This document shows, piece after piece, positions 30,743-46,603 of a stretch of DNA of 64,000 nucleotides. This stretch comes from Alteromonas sp. 1_MG-2023. Its GTDB lineage: Bacteria > Pseudomonadota > Gammaproteobacteria > Enterobacterales > Alteromonadaceae. The stretch covers positions 81,830-145,829 of the forward strand of contig NZ_JAUOQH010000012.1 in the NCBI RefSeq assembly GCF_030547075.1, given 5' to 3'. The notes beneath the pieces were generated by a model that was given only the letters and a program-made list of their open reading frames with translations, did not search any database and was not told the origin of the DNA. Made by a program: the position numbers and the translations under genes. Every line of letters starts with the position of its first letter. The stretch's first letter is position 1.

Positions 30743-33019
30743 CTAACTAGACTCTGTTTCTTCTTTAACCGCATCAACGCCGGTATATTCAAACTCCAAC
30801 TTATCGTCGTTCAAATCTACTTTGACGTCTCCGCCTTTCGTTAATTCACCAAACAGTAGTTCGTTTGCTAGTTCTTTCTTAACTTCTTCTTTAATTAAAC
30901 GAGACATAGGACGTGCGCCCATGGACTTGTCGTAGCCCTTCTCGGCTAAATACGCTCTTGCCGCAGGGGTAACCTCTAAAGAGACACCTTTAACGTCTAG
31001 CTGCGCCTGAAGCTCGATAATGAACTTATCAACAACCTGCAAGATAACCTCAGCATCAAGGTGATTAAACCAGATAATGCCGTCTAGACGGTTTCTGAAT
31101 TCAGGGGTAAACACCTTATTGATTTCAGATAGCGCGTCATGGCTATGATCTTGCTGTTTAAAGCCAATAGACTTACGCACCGTTTCCTGCACGCCCGCAT
31201 TGGTCGTCATTACCAATACCACGTTTCTGAAGTCTACTTTACGGCCATTGTTGTCGGTAAGCGTACCGTGATCCATTACCTGCAACAGAATGTTATAGAT
31301 ATCACTGTGCGCTTTCTCAATTTCATCTAGCAGTACCACAGAGTATGGGTTTTTAATCACAGCATCGGTTAACAAACCACCTTGCTCAAAACCCACATAG
31401 CCAGGAGGTGCACCAATTAAACGGCTCACTGCGTGGCGCTCCATGTACTCAGACATATCGAAACGAACCAACTCAACGCCCATGATTTTGGCGAGTTGCT
31501 GAGTAACTTCTGTTTTACCTACACCGGTAGGGCCAGCAAACAAGAAACTACCAATTGGCTTTTCTTCTGCACCTAAACCAGAACGCGACAGTAAAATAGC
31601 GTCATTAAGCGTCTCTATGGCTTTGTCTTGGCCAAACACCATCATTTTGAGGTTGCGGCCAAGGTTCTTAAGTACTTCTTTGTCAGACGCTGATACGGAC
31701 TTCTCAGGAATACGCGCCATTTTCGCAATAATTTGCTCAATGTCACCTACCCCAATCGTTTTCTTACGTTTCGATTGTGGTAACAAGCGTTGGCTTGCAC
31801 CCGCTTCGTCCATTACATCAATGGCCTTATCAGGCAAATGACGTTCGTTGATATACTTAGCAGATAGTTCAGCGGCAGCCTGAATGGCTTTTTGCGTATA
31901 ACGGACATTGTGATGATCTTCATATCGGCTTTTAAGGCCTAATAGAATTTTCGTTGTGTCGCTAACGCTAGGCTCAGTCACATCTACTTTTTGGAAACGA
32001 CGTGCTAAGGCTCTGTCTTTCTCAAAAATACCTTGGTATTCCTGGTACGTAGTAGAACCAATACAACGAAGTTCACCGCTTGAAAGCTTAGGCTTAAGCA
32101 AGTTAGACGCATCCATCACACCGCCAGACGCTGCACCAGCACCAATGATGGTATGAATTTCATCGATAAATAAAATGGCGTCTTCGTCTTTCGCCAGTTC
32201 TTTAAGAATTGCTTTTAAGCGTTTCTCAAAATCACCGCGATATTTAGTTCCGGCCAACAAACCGCCTAAATCTAACGAATAAACCGTGCTGTTACTGATA
32301 ACTTCAGGCACATCTTCGTTTACTATGCGGTACGCTAAACCTTCAGCAATCGCCGTTTTACCTACACCTGCTTCACCCACAAGTAATGGGTTATTCTTTC
32401 TTCGGCGACATAAAATCTGAATAGTGCGCTCAACTTCTTTATCGCGCCCAATCAATGGGTCTACCTTGCCTTCTTTGGCATGACGGTTGAGATCGGTCGC
32501 GTATTTGCTTAACGCCGATCCACTTTCTTCGCCGCCTTCACCCTCTTCACTCGCCTCTGAGTTAATAGGCGCATCGTCTTCGGCTTTACTCACACCGTGA
32601 CTAATAAAGTTAACAATGTCTAAGCGGGTAACATCAGACTTTTTAAGAATGAATACAGCTTGAGATTCTTGCTCACTAAATATGGCGACCAACACATTGG
32701 CCCCAGTGACTTCTTCTTTGCCAGAAGACTGGACATGGAATACAGCACGTTGGAGAACACGCTGAAAACCTAAAGTGGGCTGTGTCTCTCGTTCATTCAT
32801 TTGCTCGTCTAAAATCAACGGGGTGGTGTCTTTAACGAAAGAAATCAGTTCACTTTTAATTGCTTCAATATCCGCACCGCAGGCATGCAGTGCTTCACGG
32901 GCTGCTGAGTTATCAAGTAGCGCCAGCAATAAATGCTCGACCGTCATAAACTCGTGGCGGTGTTCTCTGGCAAATACAAACGCATCATTCAACGTTTGTT
33001 CTAATTCTTTATTTAACAT
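30743..33019 (-). CDS. clpA: ATP-dependent Clp protease ATP-binding subunit ClpA
   Basis: This double AAA+ unfoldase of 758 residues feeds substrates to ClpP. An N-terminal Clp repeat domain ([17 protein letters not shown]) binds ClpS. Walker A motifs are GEAGVGKTA in the first ring and GPTGVGKTE in the second. The ClpP-docking loop appears as RKSIGFKQQ. The charged linker [14 protein letters not shown] is visible near 157-170. It follows clpS on the same strand, forming the adaptor-unfoldase operon. Confidence 0.98.
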   Translation of the reverse strand: MLNKELEQTLNDAFVFAREHRHEFMTVEHLLLALLDNSAAREALHACGADIEAIKSELISFVKDTTPLILDEQMNERETQPTLGFQRVLQRAVFHVQSSGKEEVTGANVLVAIFSEQESQAVFILKKSDVTRLDIVNFISHGVSKAEDDAPINSEASEEGEGGEESGSALSKYATDLNRHAKEGKVDPLIGRDKEVERTIQILCRRRKNNPLLVGEAGVGKTAIAEGLAYRIVNEDVPEVISNSTVYSLDLGGLLAGTKYRGDFEKRLKAILKELAKDEDAILFIDEIHTIIGAGAASGGVMDASNLLKPKLSSGELRCIGSTTYQEYQGIFEKDRALARRFQKVDVTEPSVSDTTKILLGLKSRYEDHHNVRYTQKAIQAAAELSAKYINERHLPDKAIDVMDEAGASQRLLPQSKRKKTIGVGDIEQIIAKMARIPEKSVSASDKEVLKNLGRNLKMMVFGQDKAIETLNDAILLSRSGLGAEEKPIGSFLFAGPTGVGKTEVTQQLAKIMGVELVRFDMSEYMERHAVSRLIGAPPGYVGFEQGGLLTDAVIKNPYSVVLLDEIEKAHSDIYNILLQVMDHGTLTDNNGRKVDFRNVVLVMTTNAGVQETVRKSIGFKQQDHSHDALSEINKVFTPEFRNRLDGIIWFNHLDAEVILQVVDKFIIELQAQLDVKGVSLEVTPAARAYLAEKGYDKSMGARPMSRLIKEEVKKELANELLFGELTKGGDVKVDLNDDKLEFEYTGVDAVKEETESS

Positions 33020-33043
33020 ATCGCTCGCCCTCTACAAATTGAC

Positions 33044-33364
33044 TTACGCCTGTTCCATAGTACACATAAGCGGATGACTATGCTTACGTGCATACTGATT
33101 AACTTGCATCACCTTCGTTTCTGCTATCTCAGCAGTAAAAATGCCACAAACTGCCTTACCTTGGTAGTGTACTGTTAGCATAAGTTGATGAGCTTTTTCA
33201 GCATCCATATTAAAAAATTGCATGAGCACTTCAATTACAAAGTCCATTGGCGTGTAATCGTCGTTGTTCAACAACACTTTATACATTGGCGGCGGCTGCG
33301 GTTTTTGGCGCTGCGCGTCTTTTAGTTTTTCCCTTTCGATGCTAATGGCGTTGTCTCTACTCAT
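33044..33364 (-). CDS. clpS: ClpA adaptor ClpS
   Basis: This 106-residue N-degron adaptor delivers proteins with N-terminal Leu, Phe, Trp or Tyr to ClpAP. The motif [20 protein letters not shown] is the family signature, and the hydrophobic pocket residues follow in [21 protein letters not shown]. It sits 24 bp upstream of clpA and is divergent from cspD, as in E. coli. Confidence 0.97.
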   Translation of the reverse strand: MSRDNAISIEREKLKDAQRQKPQPPPMYKVLLNNDDYTPMDFVIEVLMQFFNMDAEKAHQLMLTVHYQGKAVCGIFTAEIAETKVMQVNQYARKHSHPLMCTMEQA

Positions 33365-33562
33365 AATATTAATAATAGTGCTTTGTTCGCAGATGTCTCA
33401 TTAACTTTAGATAAAATTAATTCGCATTTACTCTTGACATAATATGGTTAAAAAATCTACATTTTAAAGGTGACGTTGTTATTTTAAAGCAAGTCACGCT
33501 GCCTTCAATTATATTGTGGGGGCATAATCGTGTTAGTTCAAGGATTAAGAGGAAGTCGAAGT

Positions 33563-33781
33563 ATGGCGATTGGCAAAGTTAAATGGTTTAACAACGCGAA
33601 GGGATTTGGTTTTATAGTACCTGAAGATGGTGGCGAAGATATTTTTGCTCACTACTCTACTATCCAAATGGAAGGATATCGCTCACTTAAAGCTGGTCAA
33701 GAAGTGACTTATGACGTGCAGCAGGGCCCTAAAGGCCTACACGCCGAAAACATAGGCTTCAAAGAAGAACCGGAACGCTAA
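33563..33781 (+). CDS. cspD: Cold-shock-like protein CspD
   Basis: The start at ATG 33563, preceded by AGAGGAAG, yields a 72-residue cold-shock domain (MAIGKVKWFNNAKGFGFI, then VPEDGGEDIFAHYSTIQM). The longer reading from 33530 adds 11 unrelated residues. In E. coli CspD inhibits replication in stationary phase and lies divergent from clpS, exactly as here, which favours CspD over other Csp paralogues. Confidence 0.93.
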   Translation: MAIGKVKWFNNAKGFGFIVPEDGGEDIFAHYSTIQMEGYRSLKAGQEVTYDVQQGPKGLHAENIGFKEEPER

Positions 33782-33807
33782 GTAATACCCAAAAAAATTC
33801 TACAGAA

Positions 33808-33846
33808 GCCTGTTGTTGCCACCTGGCAGCAGTGGGTTTTTTCTTA
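33808..33846 (+). terminator. Probable terminator after cspD
   Basis: Imperfect stem around TTGCCA-CC-TGGCAG with outer pairs CC/GG, followed by TTTTTT. Confidence 0.6.
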
Positions 33847-34149
33847 GGGAGTCGACATCGGTTTGCTCTCACAGAGAAGTCTGGTCAACTATTTTTCGTT
33901 AATTCTTTTTCATAAATTAATATTCTTTTTTGTTTTATAGAAATTTACTTTTTATTCCCCACTTTTTACAATTACTCTCCTCTTTTATTTTGCCTAAAGT
34001 TTAACGTTAATCCTAAAATTTAATTTTTAAGGCCGTTCTCGTTAGATTAAATTGGACTATCCAAATAAAAACTAAACTTAATTAGAATAAAGCGAACAAA
34101 AATTAAAACAGTAGTTATGTCTAATTTTCATAACAATTAACCTTCAAGC

Positions 34150-34187
34150 AAAAAAAAGCACCCTGACTAATTAGTCAGGGTGCTTTT
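34150..34187 (-). terminator. Terminator after icd
   Basis: AAAAAAAGCACCCTGACTAA / TTAGTCAGGGTGCTTTT is a perfect palindrome with flanking A- and T-runs, at the 3' end of the minus-strand icd. Confidence 0.95.
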
Positions 34188-34230
34188 AAATGTCAGTAAT
34201 CTCTAAAATAAATTACCGCATTATTTGCAA

Positions 34231-36873
<2,643 letters not shown>

Positions 36874-37416
36874 ATGGCAAACGAAAGCAAAATCGTACTT
36901 TTCAACAAACCATTCCAAGTACTGTCTCAATTTACCGATGCAGACGGACGCGAAACCCTTAAAGATTATATTGATGTACCAGGGGTATATGCTGCCGGTC
37001 GACTAGACAGAGATTCCGAAGGGTTATTGGTGCTGACTAACGACGGAAAGCTACAACATAAACTGGCACACCCCGAGGCCAAAACCAGTAAAACCTATTG
37101 GGTGCAAGTGGAAGGCATTCCTAACGAGGCAGCGCTAGACGCCTTGCGTAACGGGGTTGAGCTTAAAGACGGCATGACCAAACCAGCCAAAGTTGTGGCT
37201 ATAGAACCTCCTGAATTATGGGACAGAAACCCGCCAGTTCGTTTTCGTCAGGCTATTCCTACTAGTTGGCTGTCTATCACAATCAGTGAAGGCAGGAACC
37301 GCCAAGTTAGACGTATGACTGCCCATATTGGTTTCCCAACGTTACGATTGGTGCGCTATCGCGTGGGCAACTGGACCATTGATGGTATCGATAATGGCAA
37401 GTACGTGTGTTTCTAA
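36874..37416 (+). CDS. rluE: 23S rRNA pseudouridine(2457) synthase
   Basis: This RsuA/RluE-type pseudouridine synthase of 180 residues lacks an S4 domain. It opens [17 protein letters not shown] and carries the catalytic aspartate in [19 protein letters not shown]. The later [20 protein letters not shown] is the family's second conserved block. The short length and single catalytic domain favour RluE over RluB or RluF. Divergent from icd, as in E. coli. Confidence 0.93.
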   Translation: MANESKIVLFNKPFQVLSQFTDADGRETLKDYIDVPGVYAAGRLDRDSEGLLVLTNDGKLQHKLAHPEAKTSKTYWVQVEGIPNEAALDALRNGVELKDGMTKPAKVVAIEPPELWDRNPPVRFRQAIPTSWLSITISEGRNRQVRRMTAHIGFPTLRLVRYRVGNWTIDGIDNGKYVCF

Positions 37417-37704
37417 TAGTAGCAGTAACACAGTGCCGATTTTAACAATCACTAACTAGAGTATGGCTCATTTTATAGACCGCTATAACGATGGAGCCTA
37501 ACGACTATTGCGTTCATTATTAGTTATAGCTTTTTGGTTTATTGAATATTGAAATTTCACGCTTGAAATACACTTTTAATCGACCAATTTACTCATCCCG
37601 ACAATAAAATTTGTCGAGAAAGCAAAACGATTGAACACAATCGCTTTATTATGTGAATTGGTGGGCTTTATCTGGTAAAATCCGCCACCCTGAAATCAAC
37701 CTAA

Positions 37705-38831
37705 ATGAGTGTTATCTACGTTGTGACTGATATTGAATCAAACGCGAGCAAAAAAGTAATCGTCGGAATGTCCGGCGGCGTCGACTCTTCCGTTTCTGCC
37801 TACTTGTTATTACAGCAAGGCTATCAGGTGGAAGGCCTGTTCATGAAGAACTGGGAAGAAGATGATAATGATGAATATTGCTTAGCCGCCGAAGATTTAA
37901 AAGATGCACAAGCCGTAGCTGACAAATTAGGTATTGAGCTTCACACCATCAATTTTGCCGCTGAATACTGGGACAACGTATTTGAGTATTTCCTAGAAGA
38001 ATATAAAGCAGGCAGAACCCCCAACCCCGATATTATGTGCAACAAGGAAATTAAGTTTAAAGCTTTCCTTGAATTTGCTGCTGAAGATTTAGGGGCAGAC
38101 TATATTGCTACCGGTCATTATGTTCGCCGCCGCCATCAAGATGGCAAATGGCAGCTATTGCGCGGGTTGGATGAAAACAAAGATCAAAGTTACTTCCTCT
38201 ACACATTAGGTGAAGAACATGTCGCGAAAACCTTGTTTCCTGTGGGCGATATTGAAAAGCCCCTGGTGCGCAAAATTGCTGAAGAACAAGGGCTAATCAC
38301 ACACGATAAAAAAGATTCCACCGGTATCTGTTTTATTGGTGAGCGTAAATTCAAAGACTTTTTAGGCCGCTACTTACCTGCCCAACCCGGTATTATTGAA
38401 ACCGCGGAAGGGGAAGAAATTGGTAAACACGAAGGGTTGATGTATCACACATTAGGTCAACGTAAAGGGCTGCACATTGGTGGCCACGCAAAATACGGCG
38501 AAGAACCTTGGTATGTGGTAGATAAAGACGTAGCACGCAATGTATTAATTGTAGGCCAAGGTGCTGACCACCCTCGCCTATACTCTAAAGGCTTGGTGGC
38601 AAAACAACTGCATTGGGTAGACCGCACTGTTATTACAGAGCCTATGCGCGCTGTGGTAAAAACTCGCTATCGTCAAACTGATATTCCCTGCGCAATCGCG
38701 CCAATTAATGATGATATGATTGAAGTCATTTTTGACGAGCCGCAAAAAGCGGTTACACCTGGTCAATCTGCCGTTTTCTACCTAGATGAAGTGTGTTTAG
38801 GCGGCGGAATTATTGAGAGCTATATTCGTTA

Positions 38832-38832
<1 letters not shown>
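37705..38832 (+). CDS. mnmA: tRNA-specific 2-thiouridylase MnmA
   Basis: MnmA thiolates U34 of tRNA-Lys, -Glu and -Gln. The 375-residue protein has the ATP-pyrophosphatase loop [15 protein letters not shown] and the two catalytic cysteines, in [12 protein letters not shown] and [11 protein letters not shown]. The start is uncertain: ATG 37705 is used, while GTG 37723 is an alternative that gives a more standard N-terminus. The stop overlaps the hflD ATG by one base, and the mnmA-hflD-purB order is conserved. Confidence 0.96.
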
Positions 38833-40840
<2,008 letters not shown>

Positions 40841-40863
40841 AGGTATAGCCTTTCTCATACACT

Positions 40864-40892
40864 AAAAAACGCAGCGATTGCTGCGTTTTTTT
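40864..40892 (+). terminator. Terminator after purB
   Basis: AAAAAACGCAGC-GATT-GCTGCGTTTTTTT, a perfect stem with T-run. Confidence 0.93.
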
Positions 40893-41008
40893 ATGCGCTA
40901 AACAAATAAATTAACCGCTCAAGGGCATATGGTTGCTAGTAGCCACTAGGCTAGCAACCCTTTCTAGAATAACCGATAATAGCCCTATAGAAGCGTGGAG
41001 AATACGTA

Positions 41009-42205
41009 ATGAAAGAATTCGATGTAGAACAATTTCTATCCCATTATTGGCAGCAAAAGCCTGTAGTATTACGTGGTTTTTTTGAGGATTTTAAAGATCC
41101 TATTGATGAGCACGACTTGGCAGGCTTAGCCCAAGAAGAAGAAATAGATAGCCGACTGCTTAGCTTTGTTAGCAGTGACAGTGTGGCAGATGGCACAGGC
41201 GAATGGAAAGTTCATCAGGGCCCTATTCATGACTTCGAAGCCGTATGTGAAGGTGCATGGACCCTACTTGTGCAAAGCGTAGACAGATACGTTCACGATG
41301 TAGCCGATGTCATTGAGCCGTTCCGCTTTCTTCCAAACTGGCGATTAGATGACCTAATGGTAAGTTTTGCCACCAAAAATGCCGGTGTTGGCGCGCATAT
41401 CGACCAATATGACGTATTTTTGGTACAAGGCAAGGGTCAAAGAAGATGGCGTGTAGGTGAACCTGGGCAATATAAAGAAGTGTTCCCTCACCCAAAGCTT
41501 CGCCAAATAGAAGGTTTCGACCCTATTATTGATGAAGTGCTTAACCCTGGTGATGTGCTATACATTCCGCCGGGTTGGCCTCACGATGGCAGGGCGTTGG
41601 AAGACTGCCTAACGTACTCAGTAGGTTTCCGGGCTCCTGAAACCGCCCAGCTTGCAGACAGCCTTTCGCTAATGTTAGAAACGAGCGATATTAACCTGCG
41701 ATTTACCGATGCCGGTAGAAGGTTGTCAACGTCTTCGGCAATGGTTGAACCCAACGATATATCCACCTTGAAACAACAACTCATCGCAGCAATAAATTCA
41801 GACGACTTCACCCATGCGCTTCTCGAATCGTTGAGTGAACAAGGCCTTCCTGAGTATCCCCCAGAACATCTATACACCGACAAGCAAATAGCGGTAGGGT
41901 TTGAAGAAGGTATAGAGTTCGCACCTGCCCCTGGTGTTCGCGCGTTAATTACCTCTGGTAAAGATAAAGCTACGGATGAAGCTACTGAAGAAACTGGCCA
42001 AACAGCCTCTTCTTTAATAGACAGCTATTTTTACGTTAATGGCGAACGCTTTAGTTTTAATAGAGAAGATGAAGCATGGGTTCAGCTACTTGTTAACAAT
42101 GAACTACTTTATGTGAATTTACTGCCTGATCCCCCCTCTTTTGCGTTTTTAGCAACATTAACTACACTTATTAATAAGGGTTACTGGGAATGGATAGAAG
42201 CATAA
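41009..42205 (+). CDS. roxA: 50S ribosomal protein uL16 3-hydroxylase (RoxA/YcfD)
   Basis: This JmjC/cupin Fe(II)- and 2-oxoglutarate-dependent oxygenase of 398 residues hydroxylates an arginine of uL16 in E. coli. The iron ligands are visible as H and D in AHIDQYDVFLVQ and the distal H in IPPGWPHDGRAL. The N-terminal QFLSHYWQQKPVVLRG is typical, and a C-terminal dimerisation/winged-helix part follows. It lies downstream of purB, as in E. coli phoPQ-ycfD neighbourhoods. A GNAT gene starts 9 bp after the stop and is likely co-transcribed. Confidence 0.92.
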   Translation: MKEFDVEQFLSHYWQQKPVVLRGFFEDFKDPIDEHDLAGLAQEEEIDSRLLSFVSSDSVADGTGEWKVHQGPIHDFEAVCEGAWTLLVQSVDRYVHDVADVIEPFRFLPNWRLDDLMVSFATKNAGVGAHIDQYDVFLVQGKGQRRWRVGEPGQYKEVFPHPKLRQIEGFDPIIDEVLNPGDVLYIPPGWPHDGRALEDCLTYSVGFRAPETAQLADSLSLMLETSDINLRFTDAGRRLSTSSAMVEPNDISTLKQQLIAAINSDDFTHALLESLSEQGLPEYPPEHLYTDKQIAVGFEEGIEFAPAPGVRALITSGKDKATDEATEETGQTASSLIDSYFYVNGERFSFNREDEAWVQLLVNNELLYVNLLPDPPSFAFLATLTTLINKGYWEWIEA

Positions 42206-42214
42206 AGCACCGTT

Positions 42215-42682
42215 ATGGCTTACACGATAGAGAACGTTAATTGGGAAAGGGATAAGATTCGACTTAAAGCAATCAGGGAAGATGTATTCGTACTGGAATG
42301 GCGAGTACCCCAAGACAGTGAATTTGACGAGCGCGACGCCAGCGCTTTTCATGTATTGCTTTTGGAAGATGCTGAAGAAGATAAGGTACCAATTGCTACA
42401 GGAAGATTAACCCAGTGCGGGGAAATCGGCCGTATAGCAGTAAAACGAGGCTATCGAAACCTGTCTATCTATCGTGCGCTGTTTGCTGCTTTAATAAAAG
42501 TGGCTAATCGCCACAAAGTCACCATTTTGAAAGTAAGCTGCAGCCTTGATAGTGTGTCGTACCATCAAGGCTTAGGCTTTGTACCAGACGGGCAAGTATT
42601 CATGGATGGTGGCGTAGCACGCCAACGCATGCAATGCCCCGCAGAGCGTTTCCCTCTGCCCGATGTCTCACAAATGCACTAG
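42215..42682 (+). CDS. GNAT-family N-acetyltransferase
   Basis: This 155-residue GNAT-fold protein has the acetyl-CoA binding region GEIGRIAVKRGYRNLSIYRA (motif A) followed by SCSLDSVSYHQGLGFVPDGQ. It follows roxA at 9 bp, an association seen in other Alteromonadales, so it may act with the ribosomal oxygenase or simply share the operon. The acceptor substrate is unknown. Confidence 0.85.
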   Translation: MAYTIENVNWERDKIRLKAIREDVFVLEWRVPQDSEFDERDASAFHVLLLEDAEEDKVPIATGRLTQCGEIGRIAVKRGYRNLSIYRALFAALIKVANRHKVTILKVSCSLDSVSYHQGLGFVPDGQVFMDGGVARQRMQCPAERFPLPDVSQMH

Positions 42683-42742
42683 TTAAGGCATTCATTGATG
42701 CACTCAAAAAAGCCACCGCAAGCGCTATACTGAAACGTTACC

Positions 42743-43165
42743 TTAAACGCCCTGCCATAATTCATCTTGGTTATGTATAGCATGCAAACCTTCTGCTCTG
42801 CTTTCTAATAGTGCGGCATACTCTAACGATGCTTTATCTGCACCTTGTGATACACGTAAGTTCGCCGATTTTAACTGCCACGACATAGCGAAATGCTTAA
42901 TAGCATCACGAGCGGTAGCTGCCATAGAGTCAGCAATAAAATCTGTAGGCAAGTCACCACTCATTACCCAATAGAATGCATTTTCGGTATCTTTAATCTT
43001 CCATACCGCTAAATAAGGCACCAAGTAACGGCTTTCATTAGTGACTACAGATTCAAAAAGCACACCGTTTTCGGCTAAATGCTTATTGGCCTTTTGAAAT
43101 TGTTCACGAACCCATTCACTACGTTGCTCATCAGTCATTTCGTTTTGTGGTGTATTGTCTGTCAT
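42743..43165 (-). CDS. DUF4826 family protein
   Basis: This 140-residue acidic cytoplasmic protein has MTDEQRSEWVREQFQKANKH, YLVPYLAVWKIK and FYWVMSGDLPTDFIA, matching what I recall of the DUF4826 family in marine gammaproteobacteria. No catalytic motif is evident. It is a lone gene, convergent with the GNAT gene. Confidence 0.65.
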   Translation of the reverse strand: MTDNTPQNEMTDEQRSEWVREQFQKANKHLAENGVLFESVVTNESRYLVPYLAVWKIKDTENAFYWVMSGDLPTDFIADSMAATARDAIKHFAMSWQLKSANLRVSQGADKASLEYAALLESRAEGLHAIHNQDELWQGV

Positions 43166-43274
43166 AGAACTCTCTAATTTATTGTCGTTTTATTTATCAT
43201 TACTTATTCGTTACTTACTTGTTTACCCAGGCCTATCTAATCGATTAATAGCAATTTTAGGTTAAACAGTATTG

Positions 43275-46200
43275 CTACGATGAAACACAAGCAAGTAAAC
43301 CCTGTAACGGATGCTTTGGCTTAAACTGCTCTATACGAGCTACCTGACTTCGGCATGAATAACCGGTGGCCAGCACCGCATCAGCAGGATAGCGTTTAAC
43401 CGCTTGCTCCCAACTTAGCCCATATATAGCGAGCGATTTCTCTTTTTGATCGGCTTCATGACCATAAGTTCCGGCCATGCCGCAACAACCTACGGCAACA
43501 ATATCTACCGGCTGATTCACTTTAGCAAACAAACCCTGCCATTGCTTTTCAGATGCGGGCAACGCCGTTTTTTCTGTACAGTGACTTAGCAGCGCTAATG
43601 GCTGTTTTGAAGGCTGCGCTGAAGGCTCTAGCGCACTTACCTTTTTGCTTAACGCTTGCCACACATCATTAGGCACAAATTCAAGCCATTCATGCACAGC
43701 TAACACATGAAAATCGCCTCGGGCTTTGTCTAAGGTTTTAGTATATTCATCACGATAAACCAATACCAAAGACGCATCTACACCCACCATAGGAATGTTT
43801 AATTGCGCGACTTCATTTAAAAAGCCTGCGGTATTTTTTGCGGTTTTTGCAAATTTGGCTAAAAAGCCTTTTACGTGTTCAGGCTTACCGTTTGGTTTAA
43901 ACGGCAACATTACCGGTGTAAAGCCAAGGGCGTTTACTAAGGCAACAAAATCCTCAACTACACTCGCATCGTAGTAGCTGGTGAAAGGGTCTTGCACTAT
44001 CAATACCGTCTTTTGCTTTTCTTCAGCACTTAGCTTCGACAACACATCATGGTTATAACTCTCCACTTTCCCTTTTACCCTGTTTGCCAACGTTGGCTCA
44101 GATAAAATAGGCGTGTCTACATAACCTATGGTTTTCTCGATACCGTCTTGCATCCATTTTCGTTTCAAAAACAGATTAACCATAGGCGAGAACTTGGCCA
44201 TAATCGGCGCCATACGTTCAATGTTTCCCACAAGATGGTCTTTCATTGGACGCATATAACGCTGGTAATAAATAGATAAAAACTTCGACCTAAAATCAGG
44301 CACATCTACTTTCACTGGGCATTGGCTTGAGCACGACTTACAGGCTAAACAACCATTCATGGCGTCTAGCACTTCATGAGAAAAATCGTCTTGTTTGTTT
44401 CGGCTGTTACTAAAACGCTGCCACCACGAGGTATCAAATTGTTCAGCACTGAGGGTTTTGGTGTCTACACCATCTTTAGCAAGCAAGCGTATCCACTCGC
44501 GAATAAGGCCAGCACGGCCTTTCGGGCTATGGCGTCTATCGCGAGTTACCTTACTTGAAGGGCACATCGGCGACGTGGTGTCGTAGTTAAAGCACAAGCC
44601 ATTACCATTACACTCCATGGCAGGCGCAAAGGCTGCTTTAAACGTAACCGGAATAGTTCTATCGAATGTCGCCCGTTTGGTATCGCTAACTTTTACCAAG
44701 CTTTCAGTGCTATCTAACGGCGTGCACACCTTGCCTGGGTTCATTTTATTAAGGGGGTCGAACGCGCTTTTTATTTTGCGTAGTTCGGTAAATAACATGT
44801 CGCCGAAAAAGGCAGGGCCGTATTCGCTGCGGTAACCTTTACCGTGCTCGCCCCACATTAAGCCGCCATACTTAGCAACTAACGCTACGACTTCATCTGA
44901 TATTTGATGCATCAACTTTTCTTGTTCAACATCACATAAATCAAGGGCTGGGCGCACGTGCAATACGCCTGCATCTACGTGCCCGAACATACCGTATTTT
45001 AAACCATGGCTGTCTAACAGAGCCCTAAATTCCATGATGAAGTCGGCCAAGTTTTCAGGCGGTACTGCGGTATCTTCAGCAAAGGCGATAGGCTTTTGCA
45101 CACCCTTGGTTTTACCCAACAGGCCCACCGACTTTTTACGCATGGCGTATATTTTACCAATATCCGCTTTATCAAACGTAACCTGATAACCAATTACCCC
45201 ACCCTCACCTGTTTCAGCAGCGGCGGTAAGCCTAGCTTCTAGCTCGGCTATACGAGTGCGAATTTCTTCTTCATCGTTACTGTTGTACTCCACCATGTTT
45301 AAGCCCAACATTTCCTTATGCGGAACATCGGTAATTAAATCGGCGATGGAGTGCCAGATAATATCGGTTTTGGCCAAATTAAGTACTTTTGAGTCTACCG
45401 TTTCAACAGACGTGGCATTCGCTTTCACCATTTCAGGGGCATGACGAAGTGCCGATTCGAACGTATCGTACTTAATATTAACAAGGGCTTTGTGTTTCGC
45501 GATGGGCGTAAGTGAAAGCTTCGCTTCGGCCACCATCGCAAGCGAACCTTCGGCACCGGTAATCAAGCGGCTTACATCAATAAGTTGCTCGGTATCGTTA
45601 TAAGCGTGTTCTAAATCGTAACCGGTTAAAAAGCGGTTTAAACGGGGGAATTTTTCAATAATGGCTTCGCGCTTGTCTACGCAAGTAGCTAGCACTTGGC
45701 GCAAAATACCCGCATAGGCGCTGTTATCTGCGTTTGTGTTGGCTATATCTTTGGCTTCTTGCACACTTATTGGCGTGGTGCTTAGTACTTCACCGTTAGC
45801 CAGTACCGAGGTTAAGCCTAATACATGGTCGCTAGTTTTACCGTAAACCAAAGACCCCTGCCCCGAGGCATCGGTACTAATCATTCCCCCTACGGTAGCG
45901 CGGTTGCTGGTAGAAAGATCCGGCGAGAAGAAAAAGCCATGTGGGCGAAGTGCGTCATTTAATGCATCTTTCACTACACCAGATTGAACTTTAACCCATT
46001 GTTCTTCAACGTTGATTTCCAGAATTTGATTCATGTAGCGCGACATATCAACCACAATGCCGTCGGTTAAGCTTTGGCCATTAGTGCCTGTGCCGCCCCC
46101 ACGAGCAGAGAACTTCACTAACGGGTGGTCGTTAACCAGCTTGCCCAATACTTGTAAATCGACAACGCTTTTAGGAAATACCACAGCTTGAGGGAGTTTT

Positions 46201-46358
46201 TGATATACCGAATTATCGGTGGCCACAGCAAGACGGCTGGCATAGCTGTACTCAACATCGCCGGTAAAAGCGGTACTAGCAAGCTGTTCTAGGTATGTCT
46301 GATAATGGGTTAAAAGACTCTGCTGGGGCACCACACGTGGCAAACTCAAAGTGCTCAA
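43275..46358 (-). CDS. ydiJ: YdiJ-type FAD/Fe-S D-2-hydroxyglutarate dehydrogenase
   Basis: This large 1027-residue fusion has an N-terminal FAD-binding PCMH domain (PLVKFSARGGGTGTNGQS and STSNRATVGGMISTDASGQG), an FAD-oxidase C domain (FGHVDAGVLHVRPALDL, GLMWGEHGKGYRSEY), then a [4Fe-4S] ferredoxin-like domain (CNGNGLCFNY, then CLACKSCSSQCPVKVD) and a C-terminal cysteine-rich region (GCCGMAGTYGHE). This matches E. coli YdiJ, reported as a D-2-hydroxyglutarate dehydrogenase that recycles the by-product of SerA. Monocistronic. Confidence 0.9.
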   Translation of the reverse strand: MSTLSLPRVVPQQSLLTHYQTYLEQLASTAFTGDVEYSYASRLAVATDNSVYQKLPQAVVFPKSVVDLQVLGKLVNDHPLVKFSARGGGTGTNGQSLTDGIVVDMSRYMNQILEINVEEQWVKVQSGVVKDALNDALRPHGFFFSPDLSTSNRATVGGMISTDASGQGSLVYGKTSDHVLGLTSVLANGEVLSTTPISVQEAKDIANTNADNSAYAGILRQVLATCVDKREAIIEKFPRLNRFLTGYDLEHAYNDTEQLIDVSRLITGAEGSLAMVAEAKLSLTPIAKHKALVNIKYDTFESALRHAPEMVKANATSVETVDSKVLNLAKTDIIWHSIADLITDVPHKEMLGLNMVEYNSNDEEEIRTRIAELEARLTAAAETGEGGVIGYQVTFDKADIGKIYAMRKKSVGLLGKTKGVQKPIAFAEDTAVPPENLADFIMEFRALLDSHGLKYGMFGHVDAGVLHVRPALDLCDVEQEKLMHQISDEVVALVAKYGGLMWGEHGKGYRSEYGPAFFGDMLFTELRKIKSAFDPLNKMNPGKVCTPLDSTESLVKVSDTKRATFDRTIPVTFKAAFAPAMECNGNGLCFNYDTTSPMCPSSKVTRDRRHSPKGRAGLIREWIRLLAKDGVDTKTLSAEQFDTSWWQRFSNSRNKQDDFSHEVLDAMNGCLACKSCSSQCPVKVDVPDFRSKFLSIYYQRYMRPMKDHLVGNIERMAPIMAKFSPMVNLFLKRKWMQDGIEKTIGYVDTPILSEPTLANRVKGKVESYNHDVLSKLSAEEKQKTVLIVQDPFTSYYDASVVEDFVALVNALGFTPVMLPFKPNGKPEHVKGFLAKFAKTAKNTAGFLNEVAQLNIPMVGVDASLVLVYRDEYTKTLDKARGDFHVLAVHEWLEFVPNDVWQALSKKVSALEPSAQPSKQPLALLSHCTEKTALPASEKQWQGLFAKVNQPVDIVAVGCCGMAGTYGHEADQKEKSLAIYGLSWEQAVKRYPADAVLATGYSCRSQVARIEQFKPKHPLQGLLACVSS

Positions 46359-46603
46359 TTGCTGTAAAACCTCTGGAAATGCGATTGTGGGCTAGTATAA
46401 CCACAGCGCTGGCGAGTCTCTAGCCAATTACACATATTTCATGTGGTTTTAATGACTAATTTTGCACTTTATATAACAAGAAGTGTTTTTAAGGCGGGTA
46501 ATTTTAACCAATTAGAATATCTTAGAAAATCACAAGTTAGCCATTCACCCATAAATATTGCACAATGCCCGCTCTTCTATTCTCGATAAAAGGAAAGCAG
46601 TTT

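Larger units (their letters stand above)
33782..34230. other. 449-bp intergenic region, AT-rich core
   Basis: Between the convergent cspD and icd genes. A weak hairpin followed by a T-run lies at 33808-33846 (after cspD), then about 240 bp of strongly AT-rich DNA (33,890-34,140) with no open reading frame, then a strong terminator at 34,150. Nothing else is recognised. Confidence 0.5.

Noticed and set aside
41581..41883. 100-residue minus-strand ORF over roxA
   Set aside because: Shadow of roxA coding sequence; no independent support.
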